A stretch of DNA of 64,000 nt from Cutaneotrichosporon cavernicola (taxonomy: Eukaryota > Basidiomycota > Tremellomycetes > Trichosporonales > Trichosporonaceae): NCBI RefSeq assembly GCF_030864355.1, contig NC_083397.1:558001-622000 (forward strand), read 5' to 3'. Within the stretch, counting starts at the first letter, position 1, and the number at the start of each line of letters is the position of its first letter. The notes beneath the pieces are model-generated. The model saw nothing but the letters and a program-made list of their open reading frames with translations, had not been told where the DNA came from and searched no databases. A program made the position numbers and the translations under genes. Below, piece after piece: positions 55,219-64,000 of the stretch.

Positions 55219-55298
55219 TGGACGAGTTAGGAATCGAACCAAAGACCTTTCCAAATCACCATGCGAATGGAACGCTCTACCAACTGAGCTACACGCCC
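55219..55298 (-). tRNA. tRNA-Ala (anticodon CGC) with a 7-nt intron
   Basis: The minus strand starts GGGCGTGTAGCTCAGTTGG and ends CTCGTCC plus discriminator A. It carries the G3-T70 pair that identifies alanine tRNA. The anticodon stem is TTCCA/TGGAA. The loop reads TTCGCA, then about seven extra bases (TGGTGAT, 55255-55261), then T, giving anticodon CGC after splicing. T67 against T6, and T63 against T51, are mismatches, shared with the second tRNA-Ala at 55879. The internal promoter boxes (TAGCTCAGTTGG and GGTTCGATTCC) are intact. Confidence 0.85.
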
Positions 55299-55878
55299 TG
55301 ACTCTGGAAGAAAAAGGGTTACTCGCCCCCCACGCGACCATGGAAGGGGGAGCGGCATGGAAGGGGGAGCGGCATGGAAGGGGGAGCGGCATGGAAGGGG
55401 GAGCGGCATGGAAGGGGAGCGGCATGGAAGGGGGAACGGCATGGAAGGGGGAGCGACATGGTCGAGGCCTGGCCAGATGAGTTGGATGAAGAATCGAGCG
55501 AGGACTTCATGGTTGACCGGGAATCGGTAGCAGACTCTGAGCAGCCATGAGCAGAGGGTGAGGGATACGGTAGAGCGAGTGTAGAATATGCCTAATTTGG
55601 CTCTTACTGTTAAACCGAGTTGATAAGCGGTACTCTGAGCAAGGATGATATCTCATATCGCTCCTGGCAGTTTGCGGCTGAGAATCCACTTTATACAGCA
55701 AATCCATATCCTGTAACTAACAACCCTACCTAAATGGTATGGGCGAATTAGGGTTGGTGGCGTTCGTGCGGAACGTTACTCCACCCCGTCGTTCAACCTC
55801 CGCCACACTCACCACCTCAACATCCCTTCCAGTCCCACGTGCACACTGGAACCCCCGGACCCAAAAGGGAACAGCTTT
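55299..55878. other. spacer between two tRNA-Ala genes, with a minisatellite
   Basis: The 580-base spacer holds a 17-bp tandem repeat (55340-55457) near its left end and otherwise no gene. GGGCGAATTAGGGTTGG near 55741 is unremarkable. Confidence 0.5.
55340..55457 (+). repeat. 17-bp minisatellite, seven copies
   Basis: Seven copies of ATGGAAGGGGGAGCGGC in a row; the fifth is 16 bp (one G fewer) and the last two carry one substitution each. The array lies about 40 bases upstream of the 5' end of tRNA-Ala (CGC). Confidence 0.95.
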
Positions 55879-55967
55879 TGGACGAGTTAGGAATCGAACC
55901 AAAGACCTTGTCAAGATTTACGCAACACGCTGCTAATGACACGCTCTACCAACTGAGCTACACGCCC
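55879..55967 (-). tRNA. tRNA-Ala (anticodon AGC) with a 16-nt intron
   Basis: Outside the anticodon arm it is nearly identical to the tRNA-Ala at 55219, with the same GGGCGTG/CTCGTCC acceptor, G3-T70 pair, discriminator A and T-arm. The anticodon stem is TGTCA/TGACA. The loop reads TTAGCA, then a 16-base insert GCGTGTTGCGTAAATC (55915-55930), then T, giving anticodon AGC after splicing. Confidence 0.88.
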
Positions 55968-56056
55968 TGATACTGTTCATGGACAGTCGCCTCCCCTCCC
56001 TCTCCCAACGGCAGTATGATACAACATCCAAACAGTATCTACATCTACATCTACAT

Positions 56057-56788
56057 CTACTGCCGCAGCTTGGCCTCGAGCCGCGCAATCTTGTCGATCA
56101 AGTCGCCGCGTTCGAGCTCCCACGCCCGTCTCTGGGCATCGAACACCATTTCCCCGAGGCGCAGACTGCGGATTTCGGCCCGAAGGCTCCTGCAGCAGGG
56201 ACACTCTGAGGCGGGACTGTCGGCGGGCTGCTCGCGTACGGGAGGATCGTGGGACTCGGGCGTAGACTGGGACGTTGGGGAGGTGATGCGCAGCTGAGAT
56301 CAGGACCTTTACTTCGGTTAGCGTTCCTCAGGGAGGATGAGTTCGAGATCGAGATCGGGATCAAGTTTGGGTGCATGTCGCACGACAGGAGGTTCCGGTA
56401 GGGCTATCTCGGTACGTTGGATGTCAGCTGGAGCTTCTGGGATGTCGGGTATAGGGACAACTTTGAATGGGTTTGTGCCAGGCTTGGATCGGCGGGTCGA
56501 GTAGAAAAGCTGGCGGTTGATAGGTGGGGACGGTGGGCGTTTGTATGTGCATCCTACTGAGCGTGGGCGAGGAAGCGACGAAGTCTGGAGTACGCGCGTC
56601 GGTGGCGTTGGTGATGGAGAAGAAATGGGCGAGGCGGGGGATGTGGAACGTGGGCGTGATGGCGTTGGAATACGTGTTCGGTCCGGGCGCGGAGGGAGGG
56701 GAGCGGTGAGGTTCTCGGGTTCTGGTTTCTGTCGAGTGGGCGGTGTGGCGGGCTTGGAGTTGGACTTGCTTGGAGATGGAGGAGCCAT
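56057..56788 (-). CDS. orphan protein with Pro-rich N-terminus and C-terminal coiled coil
   Basis: Two parts lie in the same frame but are separated by stops at the junction. The first (from 56788) is Pro/Ser/Arg-rich (RIPTPSRPRSTSPASP). The second (56293-56057) is strongly protein-like: SPASECPCCRSLRAEIRSLR and ELERGDLIDKIARLEAKLRQ, with a CPCC motif and a coiled coil. An intron 56383-56294 (90 nt, GTGCGA donor, CTGATCTCAG acceptor, CTAACC inside) joins them in frame to 213 aa; its donor is unusual, so the exact splice is uncertain. Without splicing the first part ends at the TAA about 56318. Function unknown. Confidence 0.5.
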
Positions 56789-56921
56789 GATGGATAGTTG
56801 ATGAGGAATCAAGATTGTGCATGTAAAAGTGTAGAAGGGTTAGGTGGAGCGGACGTGCCAGTGCGGTCGTCCAAGCGGTCACGACGATCATGAAGGGGTA
56901 ATGAGTCATGAGTCATCTCGC

Positions 56922-57299
56922 TTATATGCTGTGTTCTTGTGCTCTGCTAGCTGTTGTGCTGAGCACGTACGTCGGCCCACAGCTTTTGGTCTCTGTTTCG
57001 GCACGCGTGTCGGCGTCCACGAGGGCTAAGAGACTGTCCATCTCGGCGGCCCAAGCGTAGTCGCGCTGGACGGCGTAGTCAGGCTTGGTGCGGGTGAAGC
57101 GCTCGATCCAACTCAGTCTTCTCGAAGAGGGCGACTGTAAAGTGTATGGCGAGGCTGGAGAGCAAGTTGTGGGTGGGAGGGGAGCCGAGTTAGTCCGCAT
57201 GGGGATGGCCGGCTGGGCCTTTGGGTAAATGGGGATGTGGGTGGCGGTGGCGGTCGGTGAGGATGGCGCCGAGGCAGTCGATGACGAGGAGAACGACAT
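56922..57299 (-). CDS. small orphan protein
   Basis: An open frame of 125 aa from an ATG at 57299. It begins Ser/Ala/Thr/Pro-rich and then reads SSRRLSWIERFTRTKPDYAV and QRDYAWAAEMDSLLALVDAD, which look like a folded helical part. No family is recognised. A GTACGT near the 3' end might be a donor, but a functional intron there is not clear. Confidence 0.4.
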   Translation of the reverse strand: MSFSSSSTASAPSSPTATATHIPIYPKAQPAIPMRTNSAPLPPTTCSPASPYTLQSPSSRRLSWIERFTRTKPDYAVQRDYAWAAEMDSLLALVDADTRAETETKSCGPTYVLSTTASRAQEHSI

Positions 57300-57849
57300 G
57301 GCGAATGCTGGAGGGTGAGGTTAGTGCATAAGGAAGGGATGGACTATGCGTGGGTCGATGCCTTATGTCTTCCGGAACAGTGGCTACACTGCCGCTCGGA
57401 GAAGACGAGCTCGAAGGGCCAAGACTTCTCGCCCCACTTCTCATTCTCATGGTACGACGTGTTAGTGTGTTTCAGGATTTGTTTTTCCATTACACTGCAA
57501 CATGTCCTCATTGATGGCCCGTTTGGGTGGACAGCGATCGTCGCACTCGCGTTACCAACTTTGAGGGCGGCGGGAGGCGACGCGTCACGAGCGGGACGGG
57601 GCAACATCATTGCGCCTCACTGCGGTCGCTGACAGCTCTCACCCTGTAAAGACGGGCAACTAGAACGAGGCCAAGCTCTTGGTGGGGATCCCACTGCATT
57701 CATTAGGGCGCTATAAGATTATGGAAGGATAAGGGCGAACGCGGTATGGATCTCTATGTGGCATGGTCGGCGGGAGCTCGTTTCAAACGACTGACGGTGG
57801 GGGTTGATGACGGTACCAAAAGGCCCCGTCGGTATATACAGGGGTCAGA
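57300..57849. other. intergenic region
   Basis: No frame with protein-like composition is found. A TATATA sequence at 57833-57838 lies just past the end of the repeat-motif gene (minus) and is probably irrelevant to it. Confidence 0.4.
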
Positions 57850-60116
57850 CTATGCCTTGGGAGCGTCGGCGGGGGCAGAGGCCTCGGCAGTAACCGGCGC
57901 AGCGGGCTCAGCAGCCGCAGCGACAGGCTCCTCGGCCGGCTTCGCAGCCTCTACCGGCGCAGCCTCTGCAGACTTGGCATCTTCGGCAGCGGGCACGGTG
58001 TCGGCGGGGGTCGTCGCCTTGACACGGGTGACTATGATCAGCACGGACGAGGGCCAGGCTTACGGGAGAGGGCAGAGGCGACGCGAGCAATAACACCGGG
58101 CTTCTCAACCTTCTCGACGGGCTGGAGTCAGCTTCTCTTGAAACATCTCGGCTCACCTCCTCAGTAGTCTCTGCCACAGCAGCCTCAACGGCCGCCTCCT
58201 TCTCCTTAGTGGGAACAAGCGAGCGGAGGCGGGTCACAAAGTTGGCCTTTTCCTCCTTGGGCTCCTCGTTGGGCGCAGCGGTGGCCTCAGCAACCGGCGG
58301 CGACTCGGCGTCGGCGACCCGAACCTCAGCGTCGGGAGAAGGAGTCGGCTTCTTGTGGACCGACAGCAGACGCTTCCAAACCTTAGGCGTCTCCTCCTTG
58401 GGCGCTTCCTTCACCTCCTCGTTCGACACCTCGGCAGTGGCCTCAGCGGCAGGCTCATCAGCAGAAGGAGCCTCAGCCTCCTCCTTGGGGTTCTCGGCGT
58501 TGGCATCGGCGGAGGCCTTTCGGCTCGAGAAAAGGCGGAACAGGCCAGCTCTGGACGACTCAGCAGCTGGCTCCTCCTTCGGGGCGGGGCAGTTGCACTC
58601 CTCCTTGGTCTCCTCCGTGGTCTCAGCCGCGACAGTCTCGGCCTGAGCGGACGCGACGCTGGGCTCCGCTTTGGAGGCCTTGCGGCGGCCCGAGAAGATA
58701 CGGTACAGGCCCTTGGAACCGGCTTCTGAGGTCTCGGCAGCGGGGGCCGGGGTTGCCTCCTTGAGCTCCTCAACCTGACTCTCCTCGGTGACGGCAACGG
58801 GAGCTTCGGCGGGCTCCTCGGTGGTGGGCTCTTCAGTGGCAACCTCAGTGACGGGCTTGCGGAACCCAGAGAAAATGCGGTAGATGCTGCTCCTCTTGTC
58901 AGAGGCCTCAGACTCGGCAGCGGGGGCAGGCGTGGGCTCAGCCTCGTCAACCTTGGCCTCGGTGGCCTCAGCAGGAGTGTCGACGGCCTCAACCTTTGAA
59001 GCCTTGCGGCCAAAGGAGACGAAGAAGCCCTTCTTCTCGGTGACAGGGGTCTCAGGGGGAGCGGGGGCCTCAGCAGAGTCTTCAGAAGCGGGAGCGGCGT
59101 CGGTGTCGGTGTCGGTGGCGGTGGCGGGGGCGGGGGCGGGGTCAGACTCAGTGGCGGTTGCAGGGGTCTCGGCAGCATCCTCGGGCTTGTCGTCCTTCTT
59201 AGGCTCAGGCTCGGGAATCTTGGAGATGGACATAAAGCGCTTCCAGACGGTGGGCTTGGGGGGAGCAGGGGTCTCCTTGGCCTCGGTATCCTGGGCAGCA
59301 GCCGGAGCGTCCGCAGCAGCCTCGGCGGGCGAGACAGTCTCAGGCTCGCTGACCTCATCCTTGCGGCCAAAAACCCAGAACTTGTTCTCCTTCTTCTCCT
59401 CGGCAGGCTCTGCGTTAACGGAAGCAAGGATGTCTGCGGTAGTCTCGATGATGGGAGACTGGGTGCGAGTGAGGGTGGCCTCGGCATCGTCCTTGGGCGT
59501 GTTCGACGGAGCACGCGAGAGGCGAAGGCGCTTCCACGAGGCGCGCTTGGACTCGGCCTCCGTGGGGCCCTCCAGGGCGGGGGCCTCGGTGGCCTCTGCG
59601 GGGGTAGCCTCCTCAGTGGTGGGGTCGACTTCGGCCTTGGGCTCCGCCTCGGTGGTGGAAGGGCCGGCCGAGTCGACAGCACGCTTGCGCTTAAGGCTGA
59701 AGATGCGGGCCAGGCCCTTCTTCTTCTCACCTTCCTCGGTGGCAACCTCGACAGCCTCAGGTTTCATGAGAGATTGATCAATCACAACCTCCTGGTTCTG
59801 GGCGGCAAAGGGGTCCGGGGCCTGCACGGCCTGCACGGCCTCGGCCTCAGCGGGTGCCTCGGTAGGCTTCTTCTTGGGGGCGAAAAGGGCACGGATGGTG
59901 AACTTGGGCTTCTCGTCAGCCTCGGCGGGTTCAGCATTGACGCCATCCTCCGGGAGAGGGATCTCGGCGACGGGTGAAGCGGAGGAAATGGGCATGCCAG
60001 CCTTTTCGTCGAGCTGGGGCTGTTCGTTCTTCTTGGAGAAGGCTTTAACGGCTGCCTGGGCGCGATGCACTGCTGTCAGTTGTACCCTCCCTGAAGCAAG
60101 GCGACTCACTCAACAT
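57850..60116 (-). CDS. Ala/Glu/Pro-rich protein with about twelve basic-hydrophobic motif repeats
   Basis: Four exons (60116-60110, 60069-58157, 58121-58064, 58031-57850) give 719 aa. The first coding exon is only 7 nt. The protein is disordered and acidic overall but carries, every 45-65 residues, a short motif of the form aromatic/hydrophobic-x-R-hydrophobic-hydrophobic-S-x-x-basic-basic: IRALFAPKKK, LARIFSLKRK, SWKRLRLSR, FWVFGRK, VWKRFMSISK, FFVSFGRKASK, IYRIFSGFRK, LYRIFSGRRK, LFRLFSSRKAS, VWKRLLSVHKK, FVTRLRSLVP, VIARVASALS. Spacers are Ala/Glu/Pro/Thr-rich. The sequence looks like an array of linear docking or membrane-binding motifs. No known domain. Very long antisense frames over it are composition shadows. 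Function unknown. Confidence 0.75.
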
Positions 60117-60850
60117 GGTTGACGGCAATTGAACAGAGTAAGGGGTGTCTGGGTGTAAGGAGAGTGAGTGGTTGATGGGATGGTTGAGTGTAACTTGTTG
60201 GGGAGTTGGGTGGCTTTTATGTATCTGGCGTGACCCCCTTTGAATGGTAAGAGAAGAGCCCCGTGTCTGACTCTGTACCTTGAGATCAAAGCTATCGGCA
60301 AGTGTACAAGAGTACAAGTGTTGGGTATTTGACTGTGCGTGAGGGATTCAACTTGTCAATGCACAAACCTCTTCAGAGGTCTTTGGAGGGTATTATTGTT
60401 TCAAGGAGTAAGTCGGTGGCAAATGGTACATCCCACAGACCACTGGGTCTTGGTGGCGCAAGGTCTGTGCGTGAATCCGTCCCGCCCTTCAAGCCCTTGC
60501 AAGGTTCTGATTAAAGGGTGAGAGTGTGACAACGAGTCAAAGAATGTCTAATGGGTAGAGTCAATGACACAAAGGGGAAGGGAGTTTACTCAATCACATG
60601 GGATCCAGGCGGGACCCACTCAAACCCTTTGGTCAAACCAGACGCGTCGCCGTCTCAGCTTTCAGCTTATCGCCCTTTGCCTCTTGTATTTGATTCCATT
60701 GTGACAGTGGTGGCCGTGGCGTGACAAACGCTAACACTTCCTTTCAGTGTATGTTGAGGCTGCCAGTGTTTGGTTCTAGCGAGCCATCATCGCCACCCAG
60801 GCACCGATGCCAAGAATCAAACTACTCAAGTAGACAATATACATGATTAC
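60117..60850. other. intergenic region
   Basis: The left part is the promoter of the motif-repeat gene. The rest (about 60320-60850) has no supported frame. No RNA gene is recognised. Confidence 0.45.
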
Positions 60851-61944
60851 TCATACAGAAATATCTAACAACTCGAGCTCAAACTGCATCGTCTCGTACG
60901 CAACAAGAGCAATCCGAACCTTCTCCATAGCTTTGAGGACATGGCGCGTCCATACCGGCTCAGAGGCAAGGAGCTCCCGTGAGCAGCGCTCGAAAGCGAG
61001 CACCGCGAGGTAGTGGCGCGCCTCGATCAGTGCATTGAGGTACATCATGTATGCTTCGCGTGCCCGTGTCTCGGTAGGGGAGCGCCCTCTGTCGCTACCG
61101 CAGTTGGAGGTTGCATTGTCAGACGAGCCACTCTCAGAGGTGGTACTGTCGACGCTGAGGTAGTCGGCCGTGGTAGTGTCAGCCATCGACTTACAGGTGA
61201 CAAAGCTGTCACTGCCGGACCTGGCACTGACAAACGTAAGACTGTCAGACGCGTCACTATCAGACGTAGTGCCGTAGGACGAGGGACTGTGAGGGGTGGT
61301 GCTCTGACTGGTTCTGGAGGAGCGGGATGGGACTAGGAGGGGATTCACAAGTCCGTCCCGATGCTCGACTAACACAGCTAACGCAGCGGCCTGGAATAAG
61401 CTTGTAGCATGGGCTAGCTTACATTCGCAGCGAGCTGTTCGTCAAGTGAGACCCCAGCCGGAGCGCTCTCCTGGCTGGCACAGCTTATCGAGGACTGGTA
61501 GTCGGATGAACCCGAGGCACAAGAACTGGGGTTGGAACCAAACCAACTGCCAAAGTCAGATTTTGGACGTCTGGGAGGATAAGACGGGGCTGTTCTGCTT
61601 CCCGAGGCATTCTGGGTTGAGAGGACGGACGAGGAGAGGTTGGTGCACGAGGTTTGAGGGGAGCTGATTGGGGTGATGGCACTCGAGCGAGGCGAGTTGG
61701 TAGGTGTAATGGTACGCGAGTGAGGACTGGGAGAGCTGGCGGCCAAGGTGGCGGAGGTAAAGGAGGGAGGGGCTGGACGGGGGCTGGGGCTAGAAGTGCT
61801 CGAGCTGCTCGACTCGCCTCCCCTCTGGTAGGGAGCATCCTCGAGGTGTAGGCTGATCGTGAGGCTGTGGCGCGGGTCCTGGTCTACGACGGTCACGCGT
61901 TGCGCCACGGTAACCTGTTTGGAGACCGCTGGAGGGTCCCTCAT
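60851..61944 (-). CDS. orphan Ser-rich protein with a helical C-terminus
   Basis: Two exons (61944-61423, 61390-60851) give 353 aa, joined by a 32-nt intron. The ATG at 61944 sits in a perfect GCCACCATG context; longer in-frame extensions would run through the repeat upstream. The N-terminus (VSKQVTVAQRVTVVDQDPRH) looks like a short beta region, followed by ~200 Ser/Pro/Thr-rich residues. The C-terminal ~90 residues are helical: TRAREAYMMYLNALIEARHY, LAVLAFERCSRELLASEP, HVLKAMEKVRIALVAYETM. No family recognised. Immediately upstream lies a 22-bp tandem repeat. Confidence 0.6.
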
Positions 61945-62362
61945 GGTGGCGACGATGGAGATGGAGGATTGGGTAGGTGCACGAGTAGAGGAATGGAGGA
62001 GGGGACAAGTGGGGGTGTTAAGAGGTGGAGAGAAGAGGAGAGCACTTGAGGAGTGAATGGAGTGGCGAGTAAATAGACAGAGGTAGCAAGAGGAGGGGGA
62101 TTGTGGCAAGTGGGGAAGCGGCAAGGACCTCGTGCGGATGGGAGCGAGCCGCGACAGCGTTGTTGATTGTCCGCGACAGCGTTGTTGATTGTCCGCGACA
62201 GCGTTGTTGATTGTCCGCGACAGCGTTGTTGATTGTTGTCGGCGACACAACCTCCCTTTGCGTTCGAGAACCACTACGGCCCATCAGCCATCACAAGTCA
62301 GTTAGCATCAGTTCCACACATTCAACCACAGCCAGTCAGAGTAGAACGCTAACATACACCTC
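61945..62362. other. intergenic region with a 22-bp repeat array
   Basis: It spans the 5' region of the Ser-rich gene and the 3' side of ARG7. Four exact 22-bp repeats are at 62149-62236. No other gene is supported. Confidence 0.55.
62149..62236 (+). repeat. 22-bp tandem repeat, four exact copies
   Basis: Four perfect copies of CCGCGACAGCGTTGTTGATTGT lie about 205-290 bases upstream of the ATG of the minus-strand gene at 61944. The unit length is not a multiple of three, arguing against a coding role. Confidence 0.97.
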
Positions 62363-63859
62363 CTACGAGCGGTACTGGTGTCAGCTTGTTCTCCTTCTGT
62401 GGCTCTCGCTACTCACATCACCGTTGATCGTCACATACTCGTGGCTGAAGTCGCACGTCCAGAACTGTGCCTCAGCCTCGCCGTTCCCAAGGTCAATGTC
62501 AATCTCCAGGTCCTCCTCGGCGAGGATGACGGATGCGCGCGCCTCGTCAATGTCCGCCTCGGGCTCGCCCTTTGTGAGCAAGCGCAGTGGGGACTGGTCG
62601 GCACACGTCGCCGAGGGGATGAAGGTCACGCTGACGCGGAAGGGGTCGATCGCGCCAGCCGGCACGTCGGCGTAGCCACTGATATTAGCGGTTCTATAAC
62701 CCAAGCCTCGCAGCTTCAGAAATTCAACTCACGTCGCACACAGGATACGGCCCCAGTTCGCATCCTCGCCGTACATTGCGCATTTAACGAGGTTCGAGTT
62801 GGCGACTGAGCGGGCGACAGTGTTTGCCACGTTAAAGTCGGGCGCGTTCCGCACGCGCACAGTCACAAACTTTGTGGCGCCTTCACCGTCACGGACAACG
62901 AGCTGCGCAAGCTCGGCCGCAAAGTCCGCGAGCTGCTCGCGGAACACAGGGAACTCGGGAGACGCCTCGGTGATCTCGGCGAGGTCAGGGGATGCGGCGC
63001 CGTTGGCGAGGGCGAGGATCGTGTCGTTGGTGCTCATGTCGCCGTCCACGCTAATGGAGTTGAACGAGCGGTCCACGGCATAGGTGAGGGCGGCTTGGAG
63101 GGCGGCGGGAGAGACAGCAGCATCAGTCGCAAGGACACCGAGCAGGGTTGCGTGGGGAGGCTGGGGAGGGCCCATGTTGGGTGCGATCATGCCGGCGCCC
63201 TTGTCAATACCCGCAAGTCGGACGGTGCGGCCAGCCAGCTCAAAGGACCGAGCGCGCAGCTTTGGGAACGTGTCGGTCGTCATGAAGGCCTTGGCGAGGT
63301 CAAGCCATGCCTTGGGTGTAGAGTGCAAGTCGGCGATGAGGCCGGGGATCGCTCCCGTAATCTTGTCAATTGGGAGGTGCTGCCCGATCACGCCGGTCGA
63401 CATCACAAACGAGCCAGCGCCCTTGGCCGCCGACTCGGGAAGACCCGAGGTCAGCGCGTTGGACATTGCCCACGCGTCTGCGAGCCCCTTTTTGCCAGTC
63501 ACGGCGTTCGCGCAGCCCGAGTTGACGACGAAGCCGCGAGCACGCCCGTTTCCTTGGGCGAGCAGCTCGGTCGTAACGGTAACGGGTGCCGCCTTGAAGA
63601 CGTTGCGCGTGAGACACGCAGCGGCAGCGGTGGGCCGCTCTGAAGTCGACGCGAGGATGCCGAGGTCCAGCACGCCAGCCTTCTTCTTCACGCCGCAGTG
63701 GGTACCGGCCACACCGTAGCCGAGGGGGAACACATCTGCGCTGTACTCGAGCACATGGTGGTCCTTGTTGATCGGGCCCTTTGCGCGCGAAGCCGCAGTA
63801 GCTGAGAACGCACGGCGAGCGAGTGCCGGCAGGACGCGCATGGGCGATGGAGGAAGCAT
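62363..63859 (-). CDS. ARG7: mitochondrial glutamate N-acetyltransferase/ornithine acetyltransferase (ArgJ type)
   Basis: This enzyme recycles the acetyl group from N-acetylornithine to glutamate in the mitochondrial arginine pathway. Three exons (63859-62733, 62678-62417, 62374-62363) give 466 aa. The N-terminus ([20 protein letters not shown]) is an Arg-rich targeting sequence. ArgJ proteins cut themselves before a Thr that becomes the nucleophile: here GVLATDAAV, Thr245. Other family blocks are [23 protein letters not shown] and [14 protein letters not shown], and the end [19 protein letters not shown]. The last coding exon is just 12 nt and supplies the end INGDYRS, as in the family. The ATG at 63859 is preferred; 63841 is an alternative. 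Confidence 0.94.
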
Positions 63860-64000
63860 TGCAGAGGGTGGGAGATGTAAAGGAGCCCAGACAAGCGTTG
63901 GATCTTGATTTAGAGGCGAGAAGTTCGAGTCGGAGCAAGTCATTCCCGGGGTAGTTACGTAATGTGGGGTAAATGTCATTTGGCGGTTGAAGCGAGCTCT
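63860..64000. other. upstream region of ARG7 at the window edge
   Basis: A minus-strand frame extends past the ARG7 start to 63979, but its sequence has no coding character and is taken as the 5' UTR/promoter. TAACTACCCCGGGAATGACTT-type sequence (63940-63960, minus) contains TGACT, which is half of a Gcn4-type site; weak evidence only. Confidence 0.3.

Noticed and set aside
58411..59777. Long frames on both strands (444 codons minus, 297 codons plus) over the motif-repeat gene
   Set aside because: They are low-complexity shadows of the Ala/Glu/Pro codons; the chosen frame alone has the spaced motif pattern and proper splice joins.
1..64000. CRISPR arrays, insertion sequences, transposase or reverse transcriptase remnants
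   Set aside because: No regular spaced repeats of CRISPR type and no transposon protein motifs were found on either strand; the repeats present are simple tandem arrays.

Overview
The window is nuclear DNA from a basidiomycete yeast. It looks like a member of the Tremellomycetes, and a Trichosporonales-type genome is my best guess. The reasons are GC-rich coding sequence, almost every conserved gene being broken by very short GT-AG introns (many only 31-37 nt) that end in a CTGAC or CTAAC branch site a few bases before CAG/TAG, intron-bearing tRNA genes, and typical fungal housekeeping proteins. The species call is inference; the intron structure is read directly from the sequence. The exon models given here were checked for an intact frame from start to stop.

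Left part (1-10.6 kb): the 5' part of an F-box-like gene runs off the left edge. It is followed by methionine sulfoxide reductase A, mitochondrial ribosomal protein mL44, the WD40 ribosome-assembly protein MAK11, a phytanoyl-CoA-type dioxygenase and a UNC-45/She4 myosin chaperone. From 10.6 to 18 kb lies a gene-poor stretch with lineage-specific coiled-coil or disordered proteins and possible decayed genes. From 18 to 33 kb come a peroxisomal-type 3-ketoacyl-CoA thiolase, DNA primase small subunit PRI1, a multi-pass membrane protein, a von Willebrand A/UIM protein, an anion:cation symporter of the allantoate-permease type, an acyl-CoA synthetase and BRX1. From 33 to 43 kb are Rab11/YPT31, the SAP-DEDDh exonuclease ERI1, a small orphan, the splicing factor Saf4/CCDC130, a P-loop kinase-like protein and a small basic protein.

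Right part (43-64 kb): several orphan genes (disordered, coiled-coil), a Zn2Cys6 transcription factor, a gene with Met-Pro repeats, a tRNA cluster (Asn-GTT, Ala-CGC, Ala-AGC, all with introns), three or four orphan genes including a long Ala/Glu/Pro-rich protein carrying about twelve copies of a short basic-hydrophobic motif, and finally ARG7 (ornithine acetyltransferase).

There is no operon logic or gene cluster with one obvious shared pathway. Themes that recur are ribosome assembly (MAK11, BRX1, mL44), acyl metabolism (thiolase, acyl-CoA ligase, PhyH-type oxygenase), RNA processing (Saf4, ERI1) and many lineage-restricted proteins. The most unusual signals are a 5-nt microexon inside the Rab11 P-loop, a tandem duplication across an exon-intron boundary in the transporter gene, a repeat-motif protein at 57.9-60.1 kb, and a coiled-coil reading frame interrupted by two Gln-to-stop changes at 14.8 kb.
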